Shown here: in pieces, positions 21,593 to 34,424 of the stretch
Position numbering within the stretch: the stretch's first letter is position 1
How the letters are laid out: every line of letters begins with the position of its first letter
Assembly (NCBI GenBank): GCA_015179125.1
Contig: WHVA01000063.1
Location: 186,001-250,000 of the forward strand
Direction: 5' to 3'
DNA: 64,000 bases
DNA from: Gautieria morchelliformis
Taxonomy: Eukaryota; Basidiomycota; Agaricomycetes; Gomphales; Gomphaceae
The notes under the pieces: model-generated
Told to the model about the DNA's origin: nothing
The model's database searches: none
The model's input: only the letters and a program-made list of their open reading frames with translations
Position numbers and translations under genes: made by a program

Positions 21593-24581
21593 ATGCACCA
21601 CCCCGCAGTTTTGACACCCCCGCAGCCTCCCCCAACATGGTCCCACACCCCTTCCTCTATACTCTCCCTCACAACCGCCGCCATTGAAGCCACCCGCACC
21701 CTCCATGACAAGATCGCGTCCCTCGATTCCTCCTCTCTCTCCTTCGCCTCCGTCATGCTCCCCCTCGCCGCCGCCGAAGCCCGCCTCGAGTCGATCACCG
21801 AGCCGCTATCATTCTATCAAAACGTCGCCGTCGACAAGGCCCTGCGAGATGCCAGTAATGAGGCGGCGGCGATGGTCCGTGACTTCGGCGTAGAGGCATC
21901 GATGCGGGTGGATGTCTACGCTGCCGTGAAGGGCGCGGCGGAGGCGGTGGAGAGGGCGGAGAAGGAGGGCGTGAAACTTGAGGCCGAGGAGAAGCGGCTC
22001 GTGGAGAAGATGATATTAGACGGGAAGAGGGCGGGGTTGGCGTTGCCGGAGGCAGAAAGGAATGTGCTCATGGATGTGGGTCCCGTGTTTGGCTAAAAAA
22101 GCCTTTTCTTCGCGTGTGCCTGGGTTGATGAGCTGGTCTTAGCTAAAGAAGGAGCTCTCTCAAACGTGTCTGGAGTTCTCCAAGAACTTCAACGAGGAAA
22201 ACGTGAGCACTCTCGCGGATTAACTCTTTCGTACACCCTGCAAACAGCAAAAACAAAGGGCACCGTGAGATTCACACTTGCCGAGCTCGACGGTGTGCCC
22301 ACAGACGTTCTGTCAGGGTACAAAAAGATTCCCGCGTCGGGGGATACCCCGGAGTTGTACGAGATTACATTTAAGACGCCTGACATCTCACCTGTGGTAC
22401 GTCGTGCCTTAGACCATGGCTGCCGATTCATCCTCATACTCTCGCCGCCCCCTACTCTGAATCCTCCAGCTCAACTACGCCACCAACCCCTCCACCCGTC
22501 GCCGCGCCTCAATGGGCTTCGACGCCCGTCTTACCATCAATGTGCCCCTCGTCACAAAGGCGCTTGCGCTACGCCGGAGGCTTGCGAGCCTGCTGGGGTA
22601 CAAGACGTGGGCAGATTTCGTGAACGAAGTTAAAATGGTGGGGAGTGCTGAGGGAGTGTTCAAGGTACAGATCATATGTTTATTTCTTAATAAATTGTAT
22701 CTCAAGGCCGTGGTGCTGGGATCCCGTGATAGTTCCTAGATGACGTCCTAGAGAAACTAAAGCCCGTGGGTATCAAAGACCGCCAGGCGCTCCTCGCGTT
22801 CAAGAAGGAAGAATATCTCGAAAAAGGATTTCCGTTCGACGACGAGCTTTATACCTGGGAGTATGGGTGCTTGCCGTCTTCCTTCCCCTCAAACTTTACC
22901 TTGATCGACTAATTGAGTCCCATATATCCGCCAGATATTACGATCGAAAATTTACCGAGAAGACGTTCTCCCTCAATGCGTCTCTCATCAAGGAGTACTT
23001 CCAGGTCGATACCGTCGTAGGGTCGATATTGGAAATATACCAGGATTTACTGGGAGTAGAGTTCAGGAAGTGCGAGGGGGAAGTGTGGCACCCAGGTGGG
23101 CGGTCACGCGCTCTTGTTTGTGTATGAGTTAAGCGAAAATCGAATAATTCTAGACGTGCAACAGTTCTCAGTGTGGGAGAAAGGCGCGAAGGACGAAACT
23201 GGCTTCGTAGGATACACCTACCTTGACCTGTTCCCACGTGGTATGCCCCTTCTTCATAATCTACATTCTGCCCTGCTCACCGCAACCCCACAGAGAATAA
23301 ATACAGCCACGCCGCCGTGTGGCCTCTCATCGCCGGATACCAGCTCACCTCTGTAGACTCCCAGCTCCCTCCCATCAGCAACTACTCTGGTGGCCAAACA
23401 GCTACCGGGCGCAACTATCCCGTCGCAGCCATGGTGGCCAACCTCGCTAAGGCGACCCCTGAAAAGCCGGCGCTGATGCGGCACCACGATGTGGTGACTT
23501 TCTTCCATGAGATGGGCCATGTGTTCCATGCTTTGCTGAGTCGGGCAAAATTTTCAAGGTTCATTGGCACTAAGTAGGTAGTTTTGTTTGCTTTCACCCC
23601 CTCCGTCAGTTTTGTAGGTTCAGTTTGTGGCTGATCGATGGGCTTGGTGTAGGGCTGCACTAGACTTTGTAGAGGCGCCGTCGCAGATGCTCGAAAATTG
23701 GTGCGTACTCTCTGGGTGTGATTTCAGTCTTCGTTCTGTTGATCCAGAATGGTTTTAGGTGCTGGGAGCCCAAGGTCTTGCGCAAGATGTCCTCCCACTA
23801 TCAGACGAAAGAGCCGCTCTCGGACGACTTGATTAATAAGCTCATTAAGAGGTTGGTATGCCTCTAAATGTGATAATGGCATGTGCTTACGCCTCGTGTG
23901 ATCGTGCGATTAAGCCGATACAAGAATGTGGGCTTGTTTTACCTCCTCCAGGTATTCTTTGCCACGTTTGATATGAAAGTCCACACGGATCAAGGTAGGG
24001 GACGGAGAGCACGATTACCACAACTAACACATCTTCACCCTGCAGTTGAAGAAGATTACTCCGCCCTCTGGACTAACCTCCGCGAGTCCATCACCCTCTT
24101 GAAGTATGACAAGGAGTTCACGCCCGGCCCGGGGGGGTTTGGGCACCTAATGGGAGACTATGAAGCGGGGTATTATGGTTATATGTACAGCTTGGTATTC
24201 GCGTCGGATATGTACGCGACTGTTTTCAAGGCGGATCCGTTGGATCCAAAGCTCGGTAAGCCGCTTGTTGTTGTTCTTTTGTTTCTGGCTTGGTTTCTAT
24301 GGGTTTCCTTGCCTGCTTCCTTGTCTTGACATTAGCGTCAAATGGTAATTCTCACCATTTTTGCAACTAAGGGAAACTGTATCGAGACAAGATCCTCGTC
24401 CCAGGAGCATGTAGAGATGAGGCCACCTCCCTCAAAGTAAGCTACTCTCCCCACTCTTGAGATCGCGAACTCCTCGCTGACTTACCTTACTCGCATCAAT
24501 CCGTAGGATTTTTTGGGACGTGATCCTACGTCCGATGCGTTCCTCAAAGAGCTCTTCGGGACAGTGCCAGCGAATTTGTGA
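21593..24581 (+). pseudogene. second M3 oligopeptidase copy, probably a pseudogene
   Basis: This copy keeps exons 2-15 of the 17367 gene, including HEMGH, the downstream VEAPSQ glutamate and most splice sites. It lacks exon 1; its first ATG (21593) is the one that lies in intron 1 of the parent. The acceptor of the third retained intron reads AA instead of AG (22242-22243). The next usable AG shifts the frame and meets a stop, and retaining the intron also gives a stop. Apart from this the coding exons are well kept, so loss of function looks recent. An alternative splice that rescues it cannot be excluded from sequence alone. Confidence 0.8.
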
Positions 24582-24880
24582 GCTGTGATCTGGAGGGAAT
24601 AGGGAATATCTTGTATCTACGAACGAGGGGAGCGCCATATTACTATCCATCGATGAGTGGTGGCGTTTCTTCAATGCATTAGGTATGCTTCAAGAATTTC
24701 CTGCGGGCTATCCACACCAACTAAGGCAATCAGTGTGAGGGACAGTACTGTGATGGTTTTCGCAGCGTTGCCTCCTGCGAAGCAGGTTTCAACATTAGTT
24801 TTCACTGCAAGGGGTGCAGTGTTTTCAGTGTTCTCGTCCCCATCATCTACGCGCGTCTTACGGCACGTAGTTCTCACCAT

Positions 24881-25065
24881 AGGAAACAGTATCGAGACCC
24901 CAAGACGGGCGGCCCGACGTACTTTGAAGGGGGATCTCATCTCTGTCGAGGGGGAAGTGTCCTGAGCTCCTCACTGACTCATTCACATCAATCTGTCAGA
25001 GGAATCCCCCGAACCTAGTGAGCCTGATGCGTTCCTAAAGCAGTTCTTCGGGTCGATGCCAACAG
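24881..25065 (+). pseudogene. remnant of a third M3 oligopeptidase copy (3' exons)
   Basis: A fragment beginning GGAAACAGTATCGAGAC resembles the penultimate exon of the peptidase. It is followed, at the expected distance, by a degraded intron and a last-exon match (DAFLKQFFG compared with DAFLKELFG). Divergence is much greater than between the first two copies, so this is an older duplicate. Confidence 0.7.
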
Positions 25066-28000
25066 CTAGCCCCGAATGCGAGTTCGTAGGAGGTGCAGGT
25101 CATAATACTAAATCGACCTATTGACGGCGTATGCTGCGCGGTAGCATGCATCGGCATAGGAGGAACCTTGAGTGTTTACCACCATGCTCAGCTTGAGATT
25201 ACAAGGCAGCCGCCGGCAGCGGCTAATACTCTTTGAAACGTAAGTATCCGGTCCGTCCTGAAAGAGAATAAGAGTCACTAGCCTTCTGGTAGGTTGACCG
25301 GTACTCGGACGACTCTGCTCGAATTCTACTTGACTGTAGGTGCGCGACGACCGGTCGGCCCTTTCTTGCTCCAGAGCTATACTCTCGGTTCCGGAGCTAG
25401 GGGTTTAGCCACAACCTTCTAGATCTCAGATCCCAGGTTCATTTCTCGTGCACAGCCTAGTTATATTCAATATGATTCAATATGCAACTGAACGTTGAAG
25501 AAGTATCTGAACTCTGGAGCGAGAATGTTGAATATTGATCAGGTCCGTTGAAGGTTTCATCAATGCGTCCAGCGAGTACGTACTAGTTATTGCGACAGGT
25601 AACTCATGGAACAGCTTTCCTGAAAGTCTTTGCGCGCTCATCATCAGCGTTCAACCAGAACTGCCCACCCCGTCAATATTTCGAGTCAAAGATGACTCTT
25701 GGGCGCTTCAGCGATGTCCCCGTGGAGTCATGTTCTTTTCATCTAGCTGCACTGAAGTCTACCATATGGCCCGTCCAGGTTAAGATGAGGGATATAAAAT
25801 GTCAGGGCCACTAAATCGATGCTGCATTACTCGACTTCTCCCCCGACACAGATGATAAACTGTAAACATTCATTGTTATTATATTGGAGCGGTTTACTAA
25901 CTGGTCATCTGACAGACCTGAGAACCCTTTTTGCCCGTGTCCGCGGTCGAAAGTAACGCTCGACTCACCTATACAATGTACTACAGCTATAACTCACGCT
26001 TCATTACGCAGGACGCCACGGCCATGCAACAATGTCCCTGTAAATGATCCCTCATCGCATGAATCCACCAGGAGTGCTACGGTTCAGAAATTTCCATTTG
26101 TTATCAATTTTAATTTCTGATAATCATCACAGTGCATGTACCTCAGCATCAAATAAGAGGCCTCTCCCGCCCGCTCTCCTGCGCTCGTGCCCAACCACCC
26201 GCTCCCATGCCTGCCCGTCCGCCCCACACGCCTGCCCACGGCCCACACCGGGTCCAAGTTGAAGTGTCTCTTTATTTCCTCTTTCACAACAAGGTCTCTT
26301 TTGTATGTAGTCAGGTCATTGACGGTCTCTTTCGCTCGTGGTTCGGGACATGCCCACACAATTATTTATATATCATGTACTTACGCTACAGCAACTAATT
26401 CTTCAGGGATATTAGTCCGGTCTGGGACCTCCTTGCCTTAGGGCTCATGTTTCAGCTTTTTGATCACGGACTCTTGCTAGCTACTCGCCTTGCAATATCC
26501 TACATGAGCATGCGACTCAATACATAATAATGGATAAAAAAAGAAAGAAAAAAAAAGAGGCCTCTTCGGTTCTCAATCCCTTAGAGAAACAGGATGTATC
26601 CGATAGGGTTGACTCGAGCTCCTTACATTTGTATTAAATGGGTGGATTATATTGCCGAGAATCAAACGCCGTGAATAGTGGTGGCAGAATGGTACATCAA
26701 TATTTTATCAATGCTGATGACACCACATGGCGGAGGGTAAAGAAAAAACATCCTGATGGACATGGGTTCTTCTCATTGCGAATCGGCACCCTCATCCTCC
26801 TAGAGCCAGGGCTCTCACTCACGATGAACATTTCAAAGCGAGACATGCGCATAGGATAAACAGTGCCCATAACATGGAGACGTTGGAAGTCGACGGGATG
26901 TGTTGACCGTGGTGGCACAACAGCAGTGCAAATTAACTGGTAAATAAACAGGCCAATCCAAGGGGAGGTGTGCGTATCAACATCAATAGACACAATGCAC
27001 ATTCCCCATTTCCATTATTATACCATAGTGGCGAAGTCCCATGCCTCCGCCGAATTTCCCTCTCGGAGCATGGACAAGGGTGTATGCACAAGTGTCACGG
27101 GAATGCGTCAATGGACTGGCAGAAATATGCGAGCGCTTTGTAGAAGATGCGGACGGTGTGGGCGTGAGGGGGATTCCCTTACGACACCACAAACACAAGT
27201 ACGCCCTTCACGTAATCATCAAATCTAAGCCGTCATCGCCGCGGGCGGCTTGCTGTAATATGTGTCCCTAAAAAGGCTAGAGACTATGATTCCGATGTCC
27301 GAAAAACAGTCCTGCACTCACCCTCCACGATGATATGCTGCCACGCATAATCCTGTAGGAAATTGGCGACCTCGAGTTGCTGCAGGAGATACCTGATCGT
27401 GTTCTGGCTTATGCCCAAGTAGACGGGCCCCGAGAGAGAGCCGGAGTGTTAGCTGTGAGCAGGTCAGAGGGGTGTATGGTAGGTGTTTACGTGGGCGGAT
27501 CGACATACCGGTTGTTGGGAGCCGCGACGACAACACTCCATGACGGCACCTTCTATGATCGGATTATCCTCGTTGCCCGGTGTGATTCTGAAGCTACAAT
27601 CCGACAACACCAATCACGCCACGGTGAGCTAACCGTCTTGTTCGAGAGAATCACACGGGACGCACCATGGTCGGGAGGCACAATCAATACCCTCCCAGCG
27701 CGGAATATTAGTAACCGTATAATGCACCACCACATGGAAGAGTATCGTCTACCGACACACCGCAGCACCACACATTGCATTACACAAAAAGCTTCACTGA
27801 TTGAACACCCCAAATCCCAGTGATGTCACGAAATCATATACGTGAGATCTGATTCACTTTTCAGTCGTTTTCCCAGGACCAGGATCGCCGTCGGGCTGTA
27901 ACTAGTAAACATGCCATGCGAGGGTTCTAGCCGTTGCCATGGTTTATATTTCTCACCAATCCGCCGTACAATCTTCATTCCTTCTTTGGACTGCCCTGGC

Positions 28001-28864
28001 GCCGAGAACTTTGGACCCTTAGTAATTGGTCTTCGAAGCTGATATAGCTTAATGGACCATGTGGGATGGTTGGTAAGTAAGACGTATAGCGGATCATTAT
28101 TATCTTATACGCCAATATTGGTGAGTGAATTTCGAACTCACTGTGTACAATCAGATATTCGGAGTCGCGAACGGCGATACCCTCCACCTCTGTAAGTTAC
28201 AAGTTTATAAGTGTTCGCTGACCGTGTGCATCAGAGCTCTTCCAGAAGATCGGCATCCACGGCATCACCCGCCGCCGTCCCGGAACTATAAGTAAGCTCT
28301 GTGGCGATGACAGCCGACTCCGTAACTGATGGCGCGTCTCGGCAAGGCACACCTTGGAACGATCGTCCTAGATCTGTCAATACTTTACAAGTGACATCGA
28401 TATTCTGGTAGCTGGATCCCACTTACGACCTCGACAATGTCACTAGTGGAACGCTTTGACGTGATTTACAGCGCTCAAAATTCCCCCAAAGGACCAATTA
28501 TATATCTCACTCAGGCGCGACCCGGTAAATCTTCCGAACTCTTCGGGGGCCAAAAAGTTTCCCACTGGGAGCTGCTCTTCGTTGGGCGCCACGCGCACTG
28601 TAAACTTCTAGCGCAGCCCCGCTCTAATTATTCAATGGCAAACGTATCTAGGGTCTTCCGCTGTCGCGACGCTCCGAGTGGGAGTTTGTTCCTTAGCTTC
28701 TATGCCCAACATACAAGCCCGTCTTCGCACCGGGCCTTGTAATCTCCGGACACATATATAACTACAGAATAAACTTTCTGCATCTGCTGTTTAGAGTTGC
28801 TTGCTGCCCCTCTTTCAAGTTACCTACCTTAAATTAAGCGCCGGCTTGGGACCCAGGGCATGCC
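25066..28864. other. unresolved region, no gene supported
   Basis: No complete gene could be built. Weak candidates on the minus strand are an exon-like stretch at about 27317-27450 (peptide LGISQNTIRYLLQQLEVANF) and another at about 28130-28180 (VEGIAVRDSEYLIVHSEFE) preceded by a good acceptor. They could be exons of an unknown or decayed reverse-strand gene. A poly-purine run lies at 26536-26560. Confidence 0.4.
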
Positions 28865-30937
28865 ATGGCATCCATCGCGTCGCTGCAAGGTCTCAAATTT
28901 GACAACACTCTGGGAGCGATGTTGGTTGGCGTTCTCGTTTCTACCACGTAAGATCTTCTTCTTCCTCATCTAATCTTGTCTGATTTCACCCTTTCTACGC
29001 CTCACGATCAGACTCTTTGGGCTCACGACTCTGCAGACTTATTTGTATTATGGTGCGAGTGCCCGTACATCAAGTTGTTCTGAGATCCTCCAACTCACTT
29101 ATCACCAACAGTAAACTATGCCAAAGACAGAGCCGCGTTCAAATGGCTTGTTGGAGTGCTATGGCATGTTACCCCTAATAGCAAACACCACCCCCTTGGC
29201 TGAACAATTCCCCCCTCGTTAAAAGGGTGTTAGATCTTACGCACACTATTTTCATAGCACATACAGCGTACTACTTCTTGGTACTGCAGTATGGCAATCC
29301 AGCTTCGCTTTTGGACGGTGAATGGTGAGACTCCAACAGCTCCATTGGCGACGTTTTAACACTTGATAATCTAGGAGTCTCATTGTACGCAGCTCTCCTG
29401 CACTTTATCCGATCTACTCATCTCTCTCTCTGAGTAGATGGAAGTCGCCATAACTGTCAGTTTTGAATCACGCGCGAAGAGTACGAACAGGCATTGACCC
29501 ATTCGTTCACCTTAGGTTTTGGTGACTGTACTCGTCCAATGGTGGGTGGCGGACTCCACACTCGCCTCACCTTCACATCAAGGAAAATACTCATTTACTT
29601 TAGTTTCTTTGCGCATCGTGTATACAAGTGTAAGTGGAATGGTTTAACACCCAATCCCGTTGCTTGAATCTAAGGGAAACCAGTAACCCAAAACAATATT
29701 TGGCTCTCTGGGACAATTGTGCGTCTTAAGCTACTTGGGCTCGAGCTACAAACTTAACTATTGGCAAAGGTCATATTGTCACTTGCCCATGCAGGTTCGA
29801 GAGTTATGCTCTAGGCATAGTCTGTCCAGCTCATCGTGTGTCCGTCAGGCACCGGCATCGCTTCAACTGTCAAATTGTTTGTAGTTAATGCTACACGTAA
29901 TCCTAGGTGGCCATGCTCACGATTGCTCAGTTTCCAGATAAAACTCTTCTCAAGACTCCCCGAGGTTTTGGTATGTGACGTTTGCCTTTCTTGTCCCCGG
30001 TCATCCTATCCTGTATTTAATTATAAACAGGGCGTCATGTCCGCAACTCTTATTATTATGGCAGTGAACGACCTGTTCATTACCATAGTGTTGTGTTGGT
30101 ACCTCCACAAAGCACAGTCTGCTTTCAACGAGTATGCACCTGATATCGGTCACTGTACTGCATGGTATTCACGAGGTTGCGATAGAACACAGTCAGCTAT
30201 TCGGCTGCTCATTGTTTATACCATCGAGACGGGTCTTGTTACAAGGTAAGCAGGTGTATGCGCTCCCCCCAGCAGCAAATTTTTAAAACATAAAATTCTA
30301 GTATATTTGTTACGGTCGACGCCGTCTGTATCTTGACAATGCCACATAACTGGATCTTCATTGGTAAGCGATGCCTAATGATATAATGCCACTGCGATTG
30401 ATAGCGCTTTGCATTTTAAGGTATCACGGTCTGCATCAGCAAACGTGAGTCAGTTATTGGCTCGCTACTTGTATCTGACTATCGGTGTCCGACCAGTGTA
30501 TGCTAACTCTCTCCTTACCATGTGCGTTATTTCGGCTTTCCCTTGCATCGGGGAATTGCTCATGTATTGCCTCCAGCCTCAACTCGCGCCACTCCTTGAA
30601 GATCAGAGACAGTGGATCCAACAAACTTTCTGGTGTGGGCGGTAGACAGTCAGCCATCTTCACTTCTGTGCGAATGCAGGAGTTGTCTAGTGTGAGCAAA
30701 GTCCGTATGCTTGACTGGTGCCTCCAACGATATGTTGACTTCACTTCCCCACAGACCCAAGAACTTTCGCCCATGTCACCTTTGGCAAAAACTGAGCCAG
30801 ATTTTGGTGTATCATCACCAGCCGTGCGTCACATAATTTTCGGGGCTTGCATGTCCTCACTATATCTTGATCAACACAGACCCGTGTGGCGTATGCGGTC
30901 TAGACTTCATGTTTTTGTGCATGGTATGGAGAACTAG
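28865..30937 (+). CDS. DUF6534-type seven-helix membrane protein
   Basis: This belongs to a large family of multi-pass membrane proteins of unknown function expanded in mushroom-forming fungi. The first exons fit with continuous phase (28865-28947, 29012-29052, 29112-29163, 29226-29324) and give MASIASLQGLKFDNTLGAML, then LFGLTTLQTYLYY, LDLTHTIFIAHTAYYF and YGNPASLLDGEW. Later exons give FFAHRVYK, NNIWLSGTIV, SATLIIMAVNDLFITIVLCW, SAIRLLIVYTIETGLVT, LTMPHNWIFIGITV and NSRHSLKIR, which are the landmarks of the family in the right order. About 15 small exons are needed; the exact C-terminus is uncertain. The intron at 29164-29225 has a GC donor. No conserved break is seen, so it is probably functional. 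Ligand and role are unknown. Confidence 0.85.
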
Positions 30938-31244
30938 TTTTCACCGCTGATAGTATTATCTCACTTTCTTGCAGTAGACCATGATTTCAGCCTGAAACCC
31001 TTCCCTTTGTATTGTCCCGTTGGCCTTGGCAAAGTCCAATGGCCCCTGTGTTTCCTTATCAAAAACCGTGGCAACTGTGATACCACGCATCTGTAGACTA
31101 CAAGTGTTCAAAATACCAAGCTAGGAGCCTCGCCTTGTGATTTGTCCATTATTTTCACAGGGTAAACAATTTGTGTTATTCTGTATAAGCATGGCGCAGC
31201 ATAAGAAGTATCCGTTCGCCGAGGTGACGTCCGAGTCGTGATGG

Positions 31245-32389
31245 ATGCAGATACGATAAAAATCACAATAATAGCGATACGCTATGATCTACTACTTCTA
31301 GATGTCGGCAAATATCGGATAAACTTTCGCCTCGAACGCCCTGAAGATCCGGGAACTTTTCTTAGCATATCGCTTCTCCGCAGCATCATCCACAAGCCAT
31401 CAACGTTCAACATTCAACTATGGCTCGCTTCCGCTGGCCCGGATCCTGGAAAAAGGAGTAGTCTATCGCTTGCTCTGCGACACTACGAAGTGCTATAGAG
31501 CACTTTGTGATGCCGATAGACTACCCTCTTTTCCCTGACACTCTCTTGGAAGATTTTCGGTACTAGGTGTCTCAAATGGCGCTGCTGAAGGGAGGATAGT
31601 ACCAATCTGCGATTGGAATTTAAAAAAAGGCTTGAAGCCAGGATAAACGTACGGCGATGCTTTGGTAGGCCTTTGCCCTTTTGCTTCACCTTCCTCCTTA
31701 CGGCAGAATCGCTTTGGGTCCAATGAATTGCGGAGTCGAAGGGCCTCGACTTCACGATCTAGTAGTCTCGGTTAATTGCTAGTCGATCATACTTACCAGT
31801 CTGGGCCACATGCCGTTGCTTTCCTTTGCTGTTCAGGACTTGCTTCAGAAAGCCATGAAGCGCCACGTCACATGAGACACATCCCTCCGATTTCGTCTGC
31901 CGTTTTGTGATTAATTTACCATCCTTGGGAGGCGGTGGTGCTGAACTGTTGGCATGGTGCAGAAAGTTTTATGCTTTCGGCTTCAAGGTCGTGAAGGAGT
32001 GAAGACGCTTCTGTCCGACGAGAAGTCCCAAGGTTGAAATATGGTCGAGGATGTGACGGCCCAGGGTCCAAGGGAGGAAGAGGTCTGCGTTAAACTATTC
32101 ATGAAGCTCTGCGCTAGGTTGACCTGCATATATACGCACATCTGGTCCCCATTCCCATCTAATCGAATCTCTTTCTCTTCCGCACTGCCCCTGCCTCGAC
32201 TTTTATGTATCTTGTTCGCCGCGGCAGCCTTCGCCTTCGCGAGAAGAGATTCGAGGTATATGGACTCTGAGTCGCTCTCCTCAAACTTCGACGAATCAGA
32301 GTCCAAGTCAAAATTTTCCACGTGGGTACGTACGGAAGTGACAGATAATCATATGCTTGATCTTTCTGGGACATCGTATAAGATAACAC
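31245..32389 (-). pseudogene. decayed copy of fcf2
   Basis: On the minus strand the sequence follows fcf2 at 16331-17259 from the acidic N-terminus (YLESLLAKAKAAAANK) to LDPKRF and past the stop into the 3' flank. The copy is dead: its start region is rearranged, the segment for WYDLPAP contains stops, and a fold-back insertion of about 105 bp interrupts the C-terminal domain. Introns are retained, so it arose by DNA duplication and not by reverse transcription of mRNA. Confidence 0.88.
31444..31550. mobile_element. small fold-back (MITE-like) insertion in the fcf2 pseudogene
   Basis: The insertion is missing from the intact gene, where the sequence runs straight on. It is a near-perfect inverted repeat: GTAGTCTATCG near the left end and CGATAGACTAC near the right, flanked by short A- and G-rich or C- and T-rich arms, with an inner palindrome around GAAGTGCTATAGAGCACTT. 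It encodes nothing. A tiny MITE or fold-back DNA element is the likely class; no clear target duplication could be fixed. Confidence 0.65.
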
Positions 32390-32505
32390 GATATCAGATA
32401 TAAGTCCAAGTCAAAGTCGATTGATTTTTTCCACATGGGATGGAAGTGACAGATAATCATATGCTTGATCTTTCAGATAACACGATATCAGATATATAAG
32501 TAGCA
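32330..32505. repeat. short tandem duplication of about 110 bp
   Basis: The stretch GGAAGTGACAGATAATCATA followed by TGCTTGATCTTTC occurs at about 32333 and again at about 32441, with the flanking CAAGTCAAA also repeated. It lies between the fcf2 pseudogene and the enoyl-CoA hydratase. Confidence 0.75.
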
Positions 32506-32561
32506 ACGAATTCGACGCGGGAGCTGATAGATCGCCACCATCACACCAATACCTTTACAAA

Positions 32562-33748
32562 TCAAGCATTCTTCCAAACGGCAGTTCTTTTCTCTAAGAA
32601 TGCATTTGTCCCTTCAACGAAATCTGCGGTGGCAAACGTAGAGTAATACAGTTTTCGTTCAAAACGAATACCATCGGCGAGTGATAGTTGGTCTGCCTGT
32701 AACACCGCTTCTTTAGCCATGGCAACGATTGGTGTGCTGTATGACGCTATTCTATGAGCTGCACGTGAGAAGAGAGGTGACATAAGAACACTTGGTCATG
32801 TCAGAACGAAACGTACGAACCGGCGTCCACGGCTGCATTCAGGACTTCCTCGGGAGGAAAAACCATGGCGACAAGGCCGGCAGAGAGTGCCTCGCTACTG
32901 GACAACGTGTCGCCTGTGAGAATAAGATGCATGGCCTGTGATAAATTTGGCAGTGTGAGAGGCGAAACGCGGAGCTTATGGAGCATCTCATTTGCTGCCA
33001 ACAAGACACTCACTTTGGCTTTTCCAATAGCACGTACCAGCCGCTGGGTTCCCCCTGCCCCAGGAATTGTGCCCAATTTGACTTCCGGTAGGCCAAATGT
33101 TGCAGTAGTTGAAGCATAGATAGTATCACAGGCCAATGCAAGCTCTAATCCACCTCCAAGCTGATGACAATTCTGTTAGTGAGGCCTCGCCGAACCAAAA
33201 TTAAATACGTACCGCATGTCCACTCACGGCAGCAATAATGGGCTTCTTGATATTAGAAATGCCTTCTGAGATCCCTCGCAGATAATCTGAAAGATATGCT
33301 TGAGGAAATGAAAGTGACCCGAGCTCTTTGATATCTGCGCCAGCTGTTAAAGAGCTTATTCAGACCACTGACAGTAACATTATCCTATACGGCAAATGGT
33401 CGTACCAGCGAAGACCTTGTCGTTTCCGGTAATGACAACTGCACCAACATCGGGGTCTGCATCGGCGGTCTGGAGTGCAGACAGAAGGATTTCAACGAGT
33501 GTCGTCGAGAGCGCATTGAGGACACGGGGACGGTTAATGCGGATGATTAAAACGCGCGAGTTGGGAGGTCGGGCGGTTAAAATCAGTGGCTCAGTATTTG
33601 ATGTAACATCGCTGGTAGATGAACCGCGTGACCTCGACACTGCAGTGGCGGTGGGGGATAGAGAGGACGACGTAGCTGAAATGGACGCCCGGGCCGAGTG
33701 TTGCAAGTTTGCTGCGTTGGCAGAGTCTGGCGCGGCCGGGGTGGACAT
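32562..33748 (-). CDS. enoyl-CoA hydratase/isomerase family protein, 310 aa
   Basis: The enzyme adds water to 2-enoyl-CoA in beta-oxidation or branched-chain amino-acid breakdown. Five exons keep phase: 33748-33406, 33343-33213, 33160-33014, 32935-32821 and 32758-32562. Crotonase landmarks are AGADIKEL (oxyanion loop), [16 protein letters not shown] and [17 protein letters not shown]. The two glutamates E164 and E184 are 20 residues apart, as are the catalytic pair of the rat mitochondrial hydratase. The first 55 residues are rich in Ser, Thr and Ala with few acidic residues and may be a mitochondrial presequence. The C-terminal FLEKRTAVW is typical of true hydratases. The start is the first ATG in frame; TTG triplets upstream were ignored. 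Confidence 0.94.
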
Positions 33749-34424
33749 ATTTCGGATGGGCGACAACGTTTCTCCAATGGTACCTACACTTTGGTCAACG
33801 GAGAATAAGCAGGCTCGATTCTACAATAGTGATGGCAGAAGGGCAACAGGCGTTGATGATTGGTGAAGGAAGCTAGTCGGAAGAACCCTGTGGTTTGTCC
33901 GTCGCGCGTGGCTACTAAGTCTTCACCACGAGAGCAGTCGACCTCGAGCTGACGAGGTATGCGGAGGGGATAGATGGCGGATTTCGATTCGCGTTATGAT
34001 CTCACTTAATTAAAGCAAACTATCACGAATCACGAGAGGAAGACTGGATGCTGCTGGGCGCCCGAAAGGGAGTCGTGTTCCCAGACGACGCCGAGGTAGC
34101 CATGCGCAGGCTGGGATATACTTATGTTTAACTGTGTCCTGTACTAACGACGTTGTGTGTGAGCCGCGCAAATCGAAATTCTTGGCCGTGCTTGGCTGTG
34201 CTTGGCCGGTTCTCCGCGTTGGCTACAAGGAGACGCCGAGCTCCAACATTATTTGATGTTCGTCCGACGCTGTCGCCAAGCTGGTCCGGCATTCGCTGAT
34301 CGAAATAAGCTACAAGTTGTTCATCGGCACGTTGGCGGCGGCCGTTCAGGCATTTGACAGCCGTGACCAGCCGAATCTTTTTGGCTATCTGACTAATGCG
34401 ATGAATTCACAGCAGTTCCGGGCA

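Larger units (their letters stand above)
17779..24735 (+). repeat. tandem duplication of the peptidase locus
   Basis: The segment 17779 to about 20912 is repeated at 21593 to about 24735 in the same orientation, introns included. The repeat begins inside intron 1 of the first copy, so exon 1 was not copied. About 680 bp of single-copy sequence separate the units. Confidence 0.9.

Noticed and set aside
27377-27823. 148-residue plus-strand frame
   Set aside because: Composition and codon use are unlike the host genes nearby, and no motif or splice signal supports it.
29164-29225. Frame break in the DUF6534 gene
   Set aside because: A GC-AG intron restores the conserved sequence on both sides, so no break is needed.
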